Shown piece after piece: positions 7,221 to 14,049 of a DNA stretch of 24,646 bases. This DNA comes from Nitrososphaerota archaeon (GTDB lineage: Archaea > Thermoproteota > Nitrososphaeria > Nitrososphaerales > Nitrosopumilaceae). How positions within the stretch are numbered: the first letter of the stretch is position 1; each line of letters starts with the position of its first letter. A program made the translations under genes and the position numbers. The notes beneath the pieces are model-generated. The model saw nothing but the letters and a program-made list of their open reading frames with translations, made no database searches and was not told the origin of the DNA. The stretch is from assembly GCA_016200035.1 (NCBI GenBank), contig JACQFM010000089.1, positions 1-24,646 of the forward strand, in the 5' to 3' direction.

Positions 7221-7577
7221 ATGACTCTACCAAAAGGGTTTGGTTCTGGCGGCGGTGGAACAAGTTCCGACGTCAGCAAGATGATCGGCAGGCCGATACA
7301 AAACTACTTGGGAATATTCACTGCTTCATTCATTGCTGCTTGGTTGGCAACATTTGGAGGAACTGCAGTCGGTTATTACTACTATCCATGGGCATATCCC
7401 TCACAGAGTGGTCATTTTGCGTTTATTGTGTTGTCCATTATTGAGGGCATTGGATACCTATTCTGTGTTAAGGTAGGAGAAGAGGGTTCGTCAAAGAACA
7501 GTAATGGGGTAGTAGCGGGTGTTTTGGCTGCTGTAGCAGTTGCAACGGTCCTGATAGTCGCGTTCGTAAACGGCTAG
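7221..7577 (+). CDS. amoX: Archaeal AMO subunit AmoX
   Basis: The 118-residue membrane protein lies between amoC and amoA, the fixed position of amoX in Nitrosopumilales-type amo clusters. It has a Gly-rich N-terminus (GFGSGGGGTSSDVS) and three hydrophobic helices (about residues 30-52, 64-84 and 97-115). AmoX is an archaeon-specific subunit that copurifies with AmoA, B and C; no catalytic motif is known. Start: ATG at 7221, with a TATA-like box 27 nt upstream. A second open frame over the same DNA from 7214 (frame shifted) is a shadow. Confidence 0.9.
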   Translation: MTLPKGFGSGGGGTSSDVSKMIGRPIQNYLGIFTASFIAAWLATFGGTAVGYYYYPWAYPSQSGHFAFIVLSIIEGIGYLFCVKVGEEGSSKNSNGVVAGVLAAVAVATVLIVAFVNG

Positions 7578-7584
7578 CAATATC

Positions 7585-7602
7585 ATTTTCTTCTTTCTTT
7601 TT
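7585..7602 (+). terminator. T-rich tract after amoX
   Basis: The stretch ATTTTCTTCTTTCTTTTT follows the amoX stop by a few bases. It is a pyrimidine tract typical of archaeal termination and precedes the separate amoA promoter. Confidence 0.45.
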
Positions 7603-7654
7603 ATAGAATCTTGACTAACTGTAAAGTGAGCAGAGTATAAAGCGTAAATAAAAT

Positions 7655-7662
7655 TTTATATA
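7655..7662 (+). promoter_or_regulatory. amoA TATA box
   Basis: TTTATATA is centred 28 nt upstream of the amoA ATG at 7686, the expected archaeal distance for a leaderless mRNA. Confidence 0.7.
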
Positions 7663-7685
7663 TCTGCCCTTTTCTCTAGTGGATA

Positions 7686-8336
7686 ATGGTCTGGCTTAGA
7701 AGGTGTACTCACTACTTGTTTATAGTAGTGGTTGCAGTCAACTCTACGCTGTTGACAATTAACGCTGGAGACTACATATTCTACAGTGACTGGGCTTGGA
7801 CATCCTTTGTGATATTTTCTATATCACAGACACTCATGCTCTGCGTAGGTGCAGCATACTATCTCACCTTCACGGGAGTTCCAGGAACGGCAACATACTA
7901 TGCACTGATAATGACAGTGTATACGTGGGTTGCAAAATGTGCTTGGTTTGGATTAGGATATCCATATAGTTTCATAGTAACGCCAGTATGGATTCCATCA
8001 GCAATGTTGTTGGATTTGGTATACTGGGCTACAAAGAAGAATAAGCACTCGCTGATACTAATGGGCGGTGTACTTGTCGGAATGTCTCTGCCATTGTTCA
8101 ACATGATCAACCTCTTGACGATTGACGACCCGCTAGAGACTGCATTCAAATATCCAAGACCAACTTTGCCTCCGTACATGACTCCTATAGAACCCCAAGT
8201 AGGCAAGTTCTATAACAGTCCGGTTGCACTAGGTGCTGGAGCCGGTGCTGTACTGTCAGTTACAATGACAGCCTTGGGCTGTAAACTGACAACGTGGACG
8301 TACAGATGGATGGCAGCTTGGAGTAAGTGGGACTAA
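7686..8336 (+). CDS. amoA: Ammonia monooxygenase subunit A (archaeal AmoA)
   Basis: The 216-residue product is archaeal AmoA at its standard length, from MVWLRRCTHYLFIVVVAVNS to WMAAWSKWD. It is a polytopic membrane subunit of ammonia monooxygenase and the standard marker gene for ammonia-oxidising archaea. Conserved blocks include YTWVAKCAWFGLGYPYSF and PYMTPIEPQVGKFYNSPVAL. No Shine-Dalgarno is present; a TATA box 28 nt upstream implies a leaderless transcript. A T-rich tract and a small hairpin follow. It is in the order amoC-amoX-amoA, with amoB inverted upstream. Confidence 0.98.
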   Translation: MVWLRRCTHYLFIVVVAVNSTLLTINAGDYIFYSDWAWTSFVIFSISQTLMLCVGAAYYLTFTGVPGTATYYALIMTVYTWVAKCAWFGLGYPYSFIVTPVWIPSAMLLDLVYWATKKNKHSLILMGGVLVGMSLPLFNMINLLTIDDPLETAFKYPRPTLPPYMTPIEPQVGKFYNSPVALGAGAGAVLSVTMTALGCKLTTWTYRWMAAWSKWD

Positions 8337-8338
8337 AC

Positions 8339-8386
8339 TTCCCTTTCCTTTTACTTTATTTTCGTTTGTACTTACGCTGTGCGTAA
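8339..8386 (+). terminator. amoA 3-prime region: T-rich tract and small hairpin
   Basis: After the amoA stop the sequence is rich in C/T (CTTTCCTTTTACTTTATTTT), followed by a perfect 6-bp hairpin, TTACGC (8372-8377) / GCGTAA (8381-8386). It lies between convergent genes and probably ends the amoA transcript. Confidence 0.45.
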
Positions 8387-8451
8387 ATCTTTTGATGTTG
8401 CTTAATTTTTTTGCAGAAATAATTTTTATGCAGTCTAGAAACTCAAAATCT

Positions 8452-9315
8452 TCAATAATTTTTGATCAAAAGCTCTATGTGACCAGTTCTTTTTCTTGAG
8501 TCAGAATTTATAAAACGATTTGAGTTTACCTCAATAATATTCTTAGAATGGGCAGAAAATAGATCCAAAATCTCATTTGATTTTGAATTTGATAGCATCA
8601 CCTTGCATCCCTTAGAGTCCAATTTTTCAAACGTAGCCAACAGTCTTTGTTGATCCTTGTAATCAAAGCTCTCATCCGTATAGCTTGTAAAGTGTGCCGT
8701 GTCACTAGTAGGCTGATAGGGAGGATCCAGATAGACCAAGTCATCTTTTTGTGCATTCTCCAGAGCTTTTGTAAAGTCCTGACATTTTATCGAAATATGT
8801 TTTGATTGCAGGACATAGCTTACTGCTAGAAGATTTTCTTTGTTTACTATGTTTGGGTTTGTATATTTTCCAAGAGGAACGTTAAACTTTCCTTTACTAT
8901 TCACTCTATACAATCCATTAAAGCAAGTTTTGTTTAGAAAAATAAGTCTAGAAACCTTATCTATTTGATTTTTCGGATTGCTCTCTCTTACTTGATAATA
9001 GTATTGCTTTGGATTTTTAAAATAATTTTTTGAATGTATCTCCAAAGCTGCAATTAGCTCCTCTACTCTATCCCGAATTGTAACATATGACAAAATTAAA
9101 TTAGAATTCAGGTCTGACACATTACACTTTAAACTATTATTTTTAGAAATTAGATGGAAGAGAAAAGCACCACCTCCTAAAAACGGTTCAAAATACAATT
9201 CAAATTTTTCTGGCACATGCTGAGCCAATACGGAAAGAAGCTGTCTCTTTCCTCCGGCCCATTTGACAAATGGTTTTGGTGTAACAGTTAGAATCTGGCT
9301 GTATTGTTGTTTCAA
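8452..9315 (-). CDS. Dam-like DNA adenine N6-methyltransferase (D12 class)
   Basis: The 287-residue protein has the D12-class methyltransferase layout. The SAM-binding motif is KPFVKWAGGKRQLL (residues 14-27) with FEPFLGGGAF at about 42-51, the recognition-region signature FNGLYRVNSKGKFNVPLGKY (132-151) typical of Dam, and the catalytic DPPY at 197-200. Dam family members usually methylate adenine in GATC. No restriction endonuclease gene is adjacent, so it could be an orphan methylase, or act with the AbiTii-like gene next door. The start is TTG at 9315, the only one ahead of the conserved motif; an AT-rich TATA-like stretch is about 21 nt upstream. Housekeeping genes do not surround it, suggesting an acquired accessory gene. 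Confidence 0.92.
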   Translation of the reverse strand: MKQQYSQILTVTPKPFVKWAGGKRQLLSVLAQHVPEKFELYFEPFLGGGAFLFHLISKNNSLKCNVSDLNSNLILSYVTIRDRVEELIAALEIHSKNYFKNPKQYYYQVRESNPKNQIDKVSRLIFLNKTCFNGLYRVNSKGKFNVPLGKYTNPNIVNKENLLAVSYVLQSKHISIKCQDFTKALENAQKDDLVYLDPPYQPTSDTAHFTSYTDESFDYKDQQRLLATFEKLDSKGCKVMLSNSKSNEILDLFSAHSKNIIEVNSNRFINSDSRKRTGHIELLIKNY

Positions 9316-9471
9316 TAAACAGTGATTGTAAAATTTTATTTCCTGTTAGATGACAACAAAAGATCACACAGTGAGCAATATTTTTTAATCATAGTCAATG
9401 AGAGCGATTCGTAACTTGAGACAATCAAGACGGTAAAATCATATACTTTCTCAATAAAGTTGAATCATCAT

Positions 9472-10011
9472 ATGTCTCCCAAAAAGGAAGAAGCTTTAAA
9501 GCTGGCAAAAATTCTGAGTGTTGATATTTTAGAAGAAAAAAAATCTTTACACGATATACTTTTAGCGTGTAAAACTATCTGCAAATATCTGGGTATTGTT
9601 GAAAAGAATGAATGGATAGATTTGGAGTTAAACGGATATCTTGCTAAATACAAGACAAGAGAACAACTTTACCACAATCTTCCACCATATAGAAAGACGC
9701 CATGGATATTTTATGATCTTTATGGAAACAAAATTTCGCTACCAGCTGACATTGTAGAACTTTTTGGTGAATCCTCAATCTATCAATCAATACAAGAGAT
9801 AGAAACTTCCAACTCGATCACAATACATAGTCCGTTTATTGACAAGTTTAATGAGTTTATAGCCAAGCATGGTATTGATTATGCTTCTAAAAACGCAAAA
9901 ATACATGAAGCTCGAATTCAAAATGATGAAATTAGAAAAATCCTTGATGGTGTAAAAAATAGAATTCATGAATTATTAGATAATTTAATTTTGATATTAG
10001 AAAGTGAGTGA
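9472..10011 (+). CDS. AbiTii-domain-like protein, possible defence protein
   Basis: The 179-residue protein has an N-terminal helical part (SLHDILLACKTICKYLGIVE) followed by EWIDLELNGY (about residues 48-57) and LPPYRKTPW. The pattern of a leucine-rich helix, then W-x-x-x-ELNGY and a P-x-YR motif, resembles the AbiTii domain found in abortive-infection and other defence proteins; this is from memory of the motif and not a search. The C-terminal part is helical with no recognised catalytic motif. Start: ATG at 9472, preceded by a TATA-like CATATACT 29 nt upstream; a TTG at 9460 is an alternative. It is divergent from the Dam-like gene and next to a tRNA gene, a common location for acquired DNA. 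Confidence 0.6.
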   Translation: MSPKKEEALKLAKILSVDILEEKKSLHDILLACKTICKYLGIVEKNEWIDLELNGYLAKYKTREQLYHNLPPYRKTPWIFYDLYGNKISLPADIVELFGESSIYQSIQEIETSNSITIHSPFIDKFNEFIAKHGIDYASKNAKIHEARIQNDEIRKILDGVKNRIHELLDNLILILESE

Positions 10012-10030
10012 AATGTTTTAGATAAGGAAA

Positions 10031-10104
10031 AGCTCCGAGCGGGATCCGAACCCGCGACCTTTACCTTACCAAGGTAACGCTCTACCAGGCTGAGCTATCG
10101 AAGC
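10031..10104 (-). tRNA. tRNA-Thr (anticodon GGT)
   Basis: On the minus strand a full 74-nt cloverleaf can be folded: acceptor GCTTCGA/TCGGAGC with one G-T pair, D arm with AGCTCAGCCTGGTAGAGC, anticodon stem TTACC/GGTAA closing the loop TTGGTAA (anticodon GGT), and a T arm with GGTTCGGATCC. No intron and no encoded CCA. Confidence 0.93.
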
Positions 10105-10203
10105 ATGACAAGTTCGCTTCTATGAATTCCTTATTAACCTTACTTGGTTTCAAAAAAATTTTTCATAAAACGTTTAATTTCTACAACTTTAAGCTAATAA
10201 AAC

Positions 10204-10323
10204 GCAGGAGTCGCCGAGCCTGGCCAAAGAAGGCCTAGTATTTGGAAGCGCGGGACTTAAGATCGTAAAAAATGGGTGATCCCGTCTCTTAGGGGTTCGT
10301 GGGTTCAAATCCCACCTCCTGCA
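10204..10323 (+). tRNA. tRNA-Leu (anticodon TAA) with a 17-nt intron
   Basis: Acceptor stem GCAGGAG/CTCCTGC with discriminator A at 10323, a long variable arm as expected for Leu, and T arm GGGTTCAAATCCC. The anticodon stem CGGGA/TCCCG closes loop CTTAAGA, giving anticodon TAA, once a 17-nt intron (10262-10278) is removed. The intron sits between positions 37 and 38, the canonical archaeal site cut by the splicing endonuclease. Its ends are ambiguous by a few bases because ATC is repeated at both boundaries. Confidence 0.93.
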
Positions 10324-10330
10324 TCTTTTT

Positions 10331-10606
10331 TTATCTTTGATGCTTTATTCCCCTAGCATTTAGAACTTCGTAAACATCAGGAAGTGAAAACACGAAACCG
10401 ATATGGAAACAGTCCTTTTCCTCGCAAAGCATACAGTAGAGTTCACCATTTTGGATTGCAACCTCTGCAATTCTGTTTTTGATGTATCCAGCAAAACTAT
10501 TGATACCCTTCATTGCAAGTTCCTGTCTATTCTTCTTGTAAACATCATGGAACTTGTTGTATACGACTTCTGAGACAGTTATTGATTTGAATCCTGCTTT
10601 TGGCAT
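10331..10606 (-). CDS. Small Cys/His-motif protein, ribbon-helix-helix-like N-terminus, function unknown
   Basis: The 91-residue protein begins MPKAGFKSITVSEVVYNKFH, which resembles small ribbon-helix-helix-like proteins common in ammonia-oxidising archaea (a short strand followed by two helices with FAGYIKNRIAE). The C-terminal half has a C-x2-C-x4-C-x-H arrangement (CMLCEEKDCFH, about residues 58-68) that could bind a metal ion. The ATG at 10606 is preceded by a palindromic TATA-like ACTTTAAAGTA about 28 nt upstream. A DNA-binding role is plausible but inferred. The gene lies just after tRNA-Leu, tail to tail. Confidence 0.65.
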   Translation of the reverse strand: MPKAGFKSITVSEVVYNKFHDVYKKNRQELAMKGINSFAGYIKNRIAEVAIQNGELYCMLCEEKDCFHIGFVFSLPDVYEVLNARGIKHQR

Positions 10607-10991
10607 TTTACTTACCTGGTACCGTACTTTAAAGTATACAACTATTTAATGTTTCTGGAGTGTTTGTTATGAGACTAACATGTAAACTAATAGAGCAGAG
10701 ATGTAAAATCTCAAAATTCAATTAAAACATTGTAAAGAAAAGCATATCCTCCAACTCTGGAAAAAGTTAGAGCTAAAAAAATTTTAATCAACAGGATAAT
10801 CACAATCAGAAAAGCTCATACTCGAATTAAAAATTAGATTCGTATCTCGATTCAAACTGAATTTTAGAATTAGTTTTTGAGAGCCGTTTTTAAGTATTTA
10901 GTATTATTACTACGCATTTTTTATTTACTGTAATGAGAATTTAGAAAATTAGTGCGCTCGTAACACACTACAGACCATGCCAAAGTACCGG

Positions 10992-11029
10992 ATCAACAGG
11001 TAGTCGTTAAATGTCGACTACCTGTTGAT
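10992..11029. repeat. Perfect 15-bp inverted repeat (hairpin)
   Basis: ATCAACAGGTAGTCG (10992-11006) and CGACTACCTGTTGAT (11015-11029) are exact reverse complements separated by 8 nt. A T-rich stretch (TTATTTTTATG) follows. It could be a terminator of an unannotated RNA, a regulator-binding palindrome upstream of the gene at 11150, or a recombination site. Confidence 0.85.
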
Positions 11030-11120
11030 TTATTTTTATGTAAAGATGTTCTTGCTGGTACAAAGTTATCAAAAGTTGTTAAGACACAAGAAAACTTTGT
11101 GATTTTCTATTGAGCAACGC

Positions 11121-11128
11121 TTTATACA
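11121..11128 (+). promoter_or_regulatory. TATA box of the regulator gene at 11150
   Basis: TTTATACA is centred 26 nt before the GTG at 11150, which supports that GTG as a leaderless start. Confidence 0.6.
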
Positions 11129-11149
11129 TGAGTAACATTTTCCAAAGCT

Positions 11150-12046
11150 GTGGTTCGCGGATACCAAATCGAGAAGATAAAAGAGAAGTTGATAGATACT
11201 TTACGCGATTCAAAGACTGGTTTATCAGGTACTGAGGTTGCCGAAAAGATCGGAGTTAACAGAATCACTATGGCAAAATATCTTAACATATTCTCAGCAG
11301 AGGGTCTTGTGAGACAAAAAAAAGTAGGAAGTGTAACGTTATGGTTTATGCAGGAGGGAGTAGACAAACTTAGTTTTCCTGCGGACATTTATCAAGTAAA
11401 AAACAGATTCATGCAATATCTACTAACAGGATCTCACAAGGAGGCTTACAACCTGTTGAGAAATTCAATTTATTCAGGAGCCGACCAAAAAAAACTAATC
11501 ACAGAGGTAATCGTGTCTGCTATAGAGACAGTTCAGGATTCATTTGAGAAAGGTAAAACGGGTAAATCGGAAAAAAATTTTTTTGATGGAATAATTTCTT
11601 CCTCTATCCAGCTTTTTACATTAGCTGAGATTGAAGCTGATTCTAAAAAGAATGCAGTTATCTTTTCTGCTGATACTAACGGTTTACTATTATCGCAAGC
11701 AGCTTCGGCAGCATTTCATATTGGAGGATGGAAGGTCTCACAACTTGGTGATATGTCTTCTGCAATTGATGTTATGTTCGACATCGATTTACAAAAATTA
11801 TTAAACAAAGTGTGGGATAGGAGGCAAGGTCTTATGGTAATAATTGTATTCTCATCCACAGAAAATGGACTCAAGTTTTTCTCTGAAGCAGTCAATTCAA
11901 TTAAGATGAAGTTCGGAAAATCTTTGCGTCTAGCTCTTTGTACAAAGCTTGCTAAAAAAACAAAGGCAAAGGCAGATTTTGTAACAGAAAATCTTGAAAC
12001 TGCCTTGCAGTGGTGTCAGACAGTTTATGAAACTTCGCAGCTTTAA
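11150..12046 (+). CDS. Winged-helix regulator fused to a B12-binding-like domain (degenerate cobalamin site)
   Basis: The 298-residue protein has an N-terminal winged helix-turn-helix (about residues 5-70; LSGTEVAEKIGVNRITMAKY is the HTH). It is followed by a helical segment (about 85-160) resembling the cap of MtbC1/CarH-type cobalamin-binding modules (LLTGSHKEAYNLLRNSIYSG). A Rossmann-like domain (about 167-290) has DTNGLLLSQAASAAFHIGGW and LGDMSS. In functional B12-binding domains this loop reads D/E-x-H-x-x-G, where the His ligates cobalt; here the position is not His, and the W/EH residues of the cap are also not evident. It may sense a different ligand or act without cofactor. Start: GTG at 11150 with a TATA box 26 nt upstream. 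It is convergent with the next gene (4-nt overlap). Confidence 0.75.
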   Translation: MVRGYQIEKIKEKLIDTLRDSKTGLSGTEVAEKIGVNRITMAKYLNIFSAEGLVRQKKVGSVTLWFMQEGVDKLSFPADIYQVKNRFMQYLLTGSHKEAYNLLRNSIYSGADQKKLITEVIVSAIETVQDSFEKGKTGKSEKNFFDGIISSSIQLFTLAEIEADSKKNAVIFSADTNGLLLSQAASAAFHIGGWKVSQLGDMSSAIDVMFDIDLQKLLNKVWDRRQGLMVIIVFSSTENGLKFFSEAVNSIKMKFGKSLRLALCTKLAKKTKAKADFVTENLETALQWCQTVYETSQL

Positions 12047-12393
12047 GTACCTAAAATCTTTATTATTTTAAAGGCAACATCCGCAAAATCCAAGCCCTTT
12101 TCAGCAGAGATCAACATGACATATTCATCTAACGGAAAGCTCATCACAATAGCTTTTTCCCTATATGACATTGCAAACTTTACTTTACCTAGCTGCTGGT
12201 CAAATTCCCGCCTCATCTTGGTTCGCAAAACCAATTCCATGAAAAGCATCTCGTCATCTCTTGCATCCTCAAGAGGTTTCCTATCTTCTTTCATTCCCCC
12301 TGCTATCAGCCTGCCCTTATCATTTATCATTCCAGCAAATCTTATCTTGGGATCAATGTCCATGACACTCTTGCAAACTGCCTCAAAATCCAC
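12043..12393 (-). CDS. Conserved archaeal small protein, DUF6659-like, probable roadblock/profilin-type fold
   Basis: The 116-residue protein has the pattern seen in a family widespread in ammonia-oxidising archaea (I believe DUF6659): DIDPKIRFAGMINDKGRLIA, then DDEMLFMELVLRTKMRREFD, KVKFAMSYREKAIVMSFPLD and MLISAEKGLDF. The alternation of strands and helices with F-x-G-M-I-N-D-K-G-R-L resembles roadblock/LC7-type domains that act in signalling with small GTPases; that is inference. The start is GTG at 12393 with GGATGAG as a Shine-Dalgarno-like element. Its 3-prime end overlaps the regulator gene by 4 nt in convergent orientation. Confidence 0.65.
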   Translation of the reverse strand: MDFEAVCKSVMDIDPKIRFAGMINDKGRLIAGGMKEDRKPLEDARDDEMLFMELVLRTKMRREFDQQLGKVKFAMSYREKAIVMSFPLDEYVMLISAEKGLDFADVAFKIIKILGT

Positions 12394-12469
12394 GTTGTCT
12401 CATCCTATAAGATAGCATACTTTTTGTTAATTTGTATGATATCAATATAAGAAATTATAAAAGCCGAAC

Positions 12470-12477
12470 TATTTATT
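12470..12477 (+). promoter_or_regulatory. TATA box of the phaEC operon
   Basis: TATTTATT is centred 27 nt upstream of the phaE ATG at 12501. The spacing indicates a leaderless phaE. Confidence 0.55.
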
Positions 12478-12500
12478 GAGATCTCTTATCTGACTTTAAT

Positions 12501-13070
12501 ATGGGAACAGAGTCCGATTACACAAAGAGTCTGGAATACTATAAGCATCTCTCTCTATTTTGGACTGATCTAATCTATCTTATGGCAAGCAAACCGGCCG
12601 CTCTTAGCTCAGCCGGCCCCATGCGTAAATTTGCTCTACAAGCAAAAAAACTTGCAACCGAAATGATAGAAGCAAATGATGATTTAATTGAATTTAATAA
12701 AAGGCTTACCGAGTACTACAAACAACTTTCAGACACTTGGATGGAGGCACAAAAGCGAGTTAATAAGAAAATTCCAGAGATCCCACAAGACATGGAACAC
12801 CTTGATGCATCAAAACGAGTTTGGATTGACATTTTTGAAAATGATTTTACCCAACTTTTTGATTCACAGACATTTAGTGAAAATTTCGGCAAACTAATAT
12901 CAAGCGAGCTGGAACTTTCTAAGCACTGGAATAATATGCTTTCAACGTTGCTTGAAACAGCCAATTTGCCAACCAAAAATGACATCGATGAAATTTATAA
13001 GGAATTACATTTGTTAAGAAAGAGGGTAAGCAAGCTGGAGAAGAGCGATAGGCAAAACAAAGTGAACTAG
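12501..13070 (+). CDS. phaE: Class III PHA synthase subunit PhaE
   Basis: The 189-residue protein is a mostly helical, charged protein with the layout of PhaE, the non-catalytic partner of class III polyhydroxyalkanoate synthase. Visible features are an aromatic N-terminus (YKHLSLFWTDLIYLMASKP), a central segment RVWIDIFENDFTQLFDSQTF typical of PhaE, and a C-terminal helix that looks like a coiled coil (EIYKELHLLRKRVSKLEKSD). It stops one base before the phaC start, so the two are coupled. The call leans on both sequence pattern and the adjacent phaC. The frame is intact, in contrast to phaC. Confidence 0.85.
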   Translation: MGTESDYTKSLEYYKHLSLFWTDLIYLMASKPAALSSAGPMRKFALQAKKLATEMIEANDDLIEFNKRLTEYYKQLSDTWMEAQKRVNKKIPEIPQDMEHLDASKRVWIDIFENDFTQLFDSQTFSENFGKLISSELELSKHWNNMLSTLLETANLPTKNDIDEIYKELHLLRKRVSKLEKSDRQNKVN

Positions 13071-13071
13071 C

Positions 13072-14027
13072 ATGGAAAATGAATTAAAATTAGATCCAAA
13101 AGTCATCGAAGAATTTCTAAAATTCAATAAAAATATAATCGAGGCGCCAAAAATGATGCCGGCACCTGATGAAATAAGTCTTGATATGACTCCATATGAT
13201 GTTGCCTATTCAGAAGATAAGGTTCGTCTCCTACACTTTAATCAACCTAAACAAAAACAACATCAAGTACCGCTTGTTATTGTATATGCTCTCATTAATA
13301 GATGGCATATTTTCGATATTCACCCTCAGAAGAGTTGGGTTAGAAACCTACTGGACCAAGGTTATGATATATACATGATAGATTGGGGAACCCCCACAAA
13401 CCTTGACAAATACCTAGGATTTGATGATTATGTAAATGGCTACATTGATAACTGTGTAGAATTCGTCATGAAAGAAGCATCAGTAGATAGCGTATCTATG
13501 CAAGGATACTGTACGGGCGGTACGTTAGCAACAATCTATGCAGCACTACATACAAAGAAGGTCAAAAACTTGATTCTTACTGCACCTGTCATTGACGGAA
13601 AACGAGATACGACGGTAGTAGGTAATCTTGCCAAGCATGTAGATGTAGATAAGATGGTGGAGACGATCGGAAATATGCCACCAGAATTTATGTACTATGT
13701 TTTTTCGGTCCTTAAACCATTTGAGCAAGGAATAGAGAAGTACATAAATTTTTTCAAAAACATAGAGGACAAGGTATACGTTGACAATTTTCTGCGTGTT
13801 GAAAAGTGGGTAAATGACACTCCATGCCAATATTTACTCAGGTGGCTGTGGGTGATCATTTGGTATCGCCTGAATGTAGCATGCCCATACATTATGCAGT
13901 CTCAAGTGAGGACAAAACCCTCAGGGTTTACCCAACAGGTCATGTTGGAATGATAGCCAGCTCATTTTCACAGAAAAAGGTACTTCCTGAACTGGGTCAA
14001 TGGCTAAAAGAAAGATCTGTTAAATAA
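13072..14027 (+). pseudogene. phaC: Class III PHA synthase PhaC, disrupted by an internal frame-shifting deletion
   Basis: The first 251 codons (13072-13824) encode a normal class III PhaC: VYALINRWHIFDIHP, DYVNGYIDNCVEF and the nucleophile box GYCTGG with Cys147. After KWVNDTP the frame turns to nonsense. The remaining C-terminus continues in another frame from 13824: MPIFTQVAVGDHLVSP, then YPTGHVGM and QWLKERSVK to the stop at 14027. The Asp (in GDH) and His (in GHVG) are 29 residues apart, as D302 and H331 are in Allochromatium vinosum PhaC; but the Cys-to-Asp distance is about 38 residues short. So about 38 codons (3n+1 bases, roughly 112-118) are missing at CTCCA/TGCCA. Either a real inactivating deletion or a sequence error. 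Confidence 0.85.
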
Positions 14028-14049
14028 AAAAGGAAGGATTAAACCTACT

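Larger units (their letters stand above)
10607..11149. other. Gene-free 540-nt region with a strong hairpin
   Basis: No credible coding frame is present on either strand. Visible elements: the TATA-like promoter of the gene at 10606 (10629-10640), a TATA-like TTTTTAAGTA near 10887-10896 that could start a non-coding transcript on the plus strand, the perfect hairpin at 10992-11029, and the TATA box of the regulator gene at 11121-11128. Confidence 0.6.

Noticed and set aside
7214..7444. A second open frame overlapping the start of amoX
   Set aside because: It reads through amoX in another frame, and its protein is basic and unlike any membrane protein; the amoX frame has the right product and promoter distance.
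10992..11029. The 15-bp palindrome as an archaeal dif/Xer recombination site
   Set aside because: The arms do not match the dif-like pattern I recall and there is no nearby recombinase gene, so I keep it only as an unexplained hairpin.
12688..12897. A plus-strand open frame inside phaE in another frame
   Set aside because: It is a shadow of phaE with no start signal of its own.
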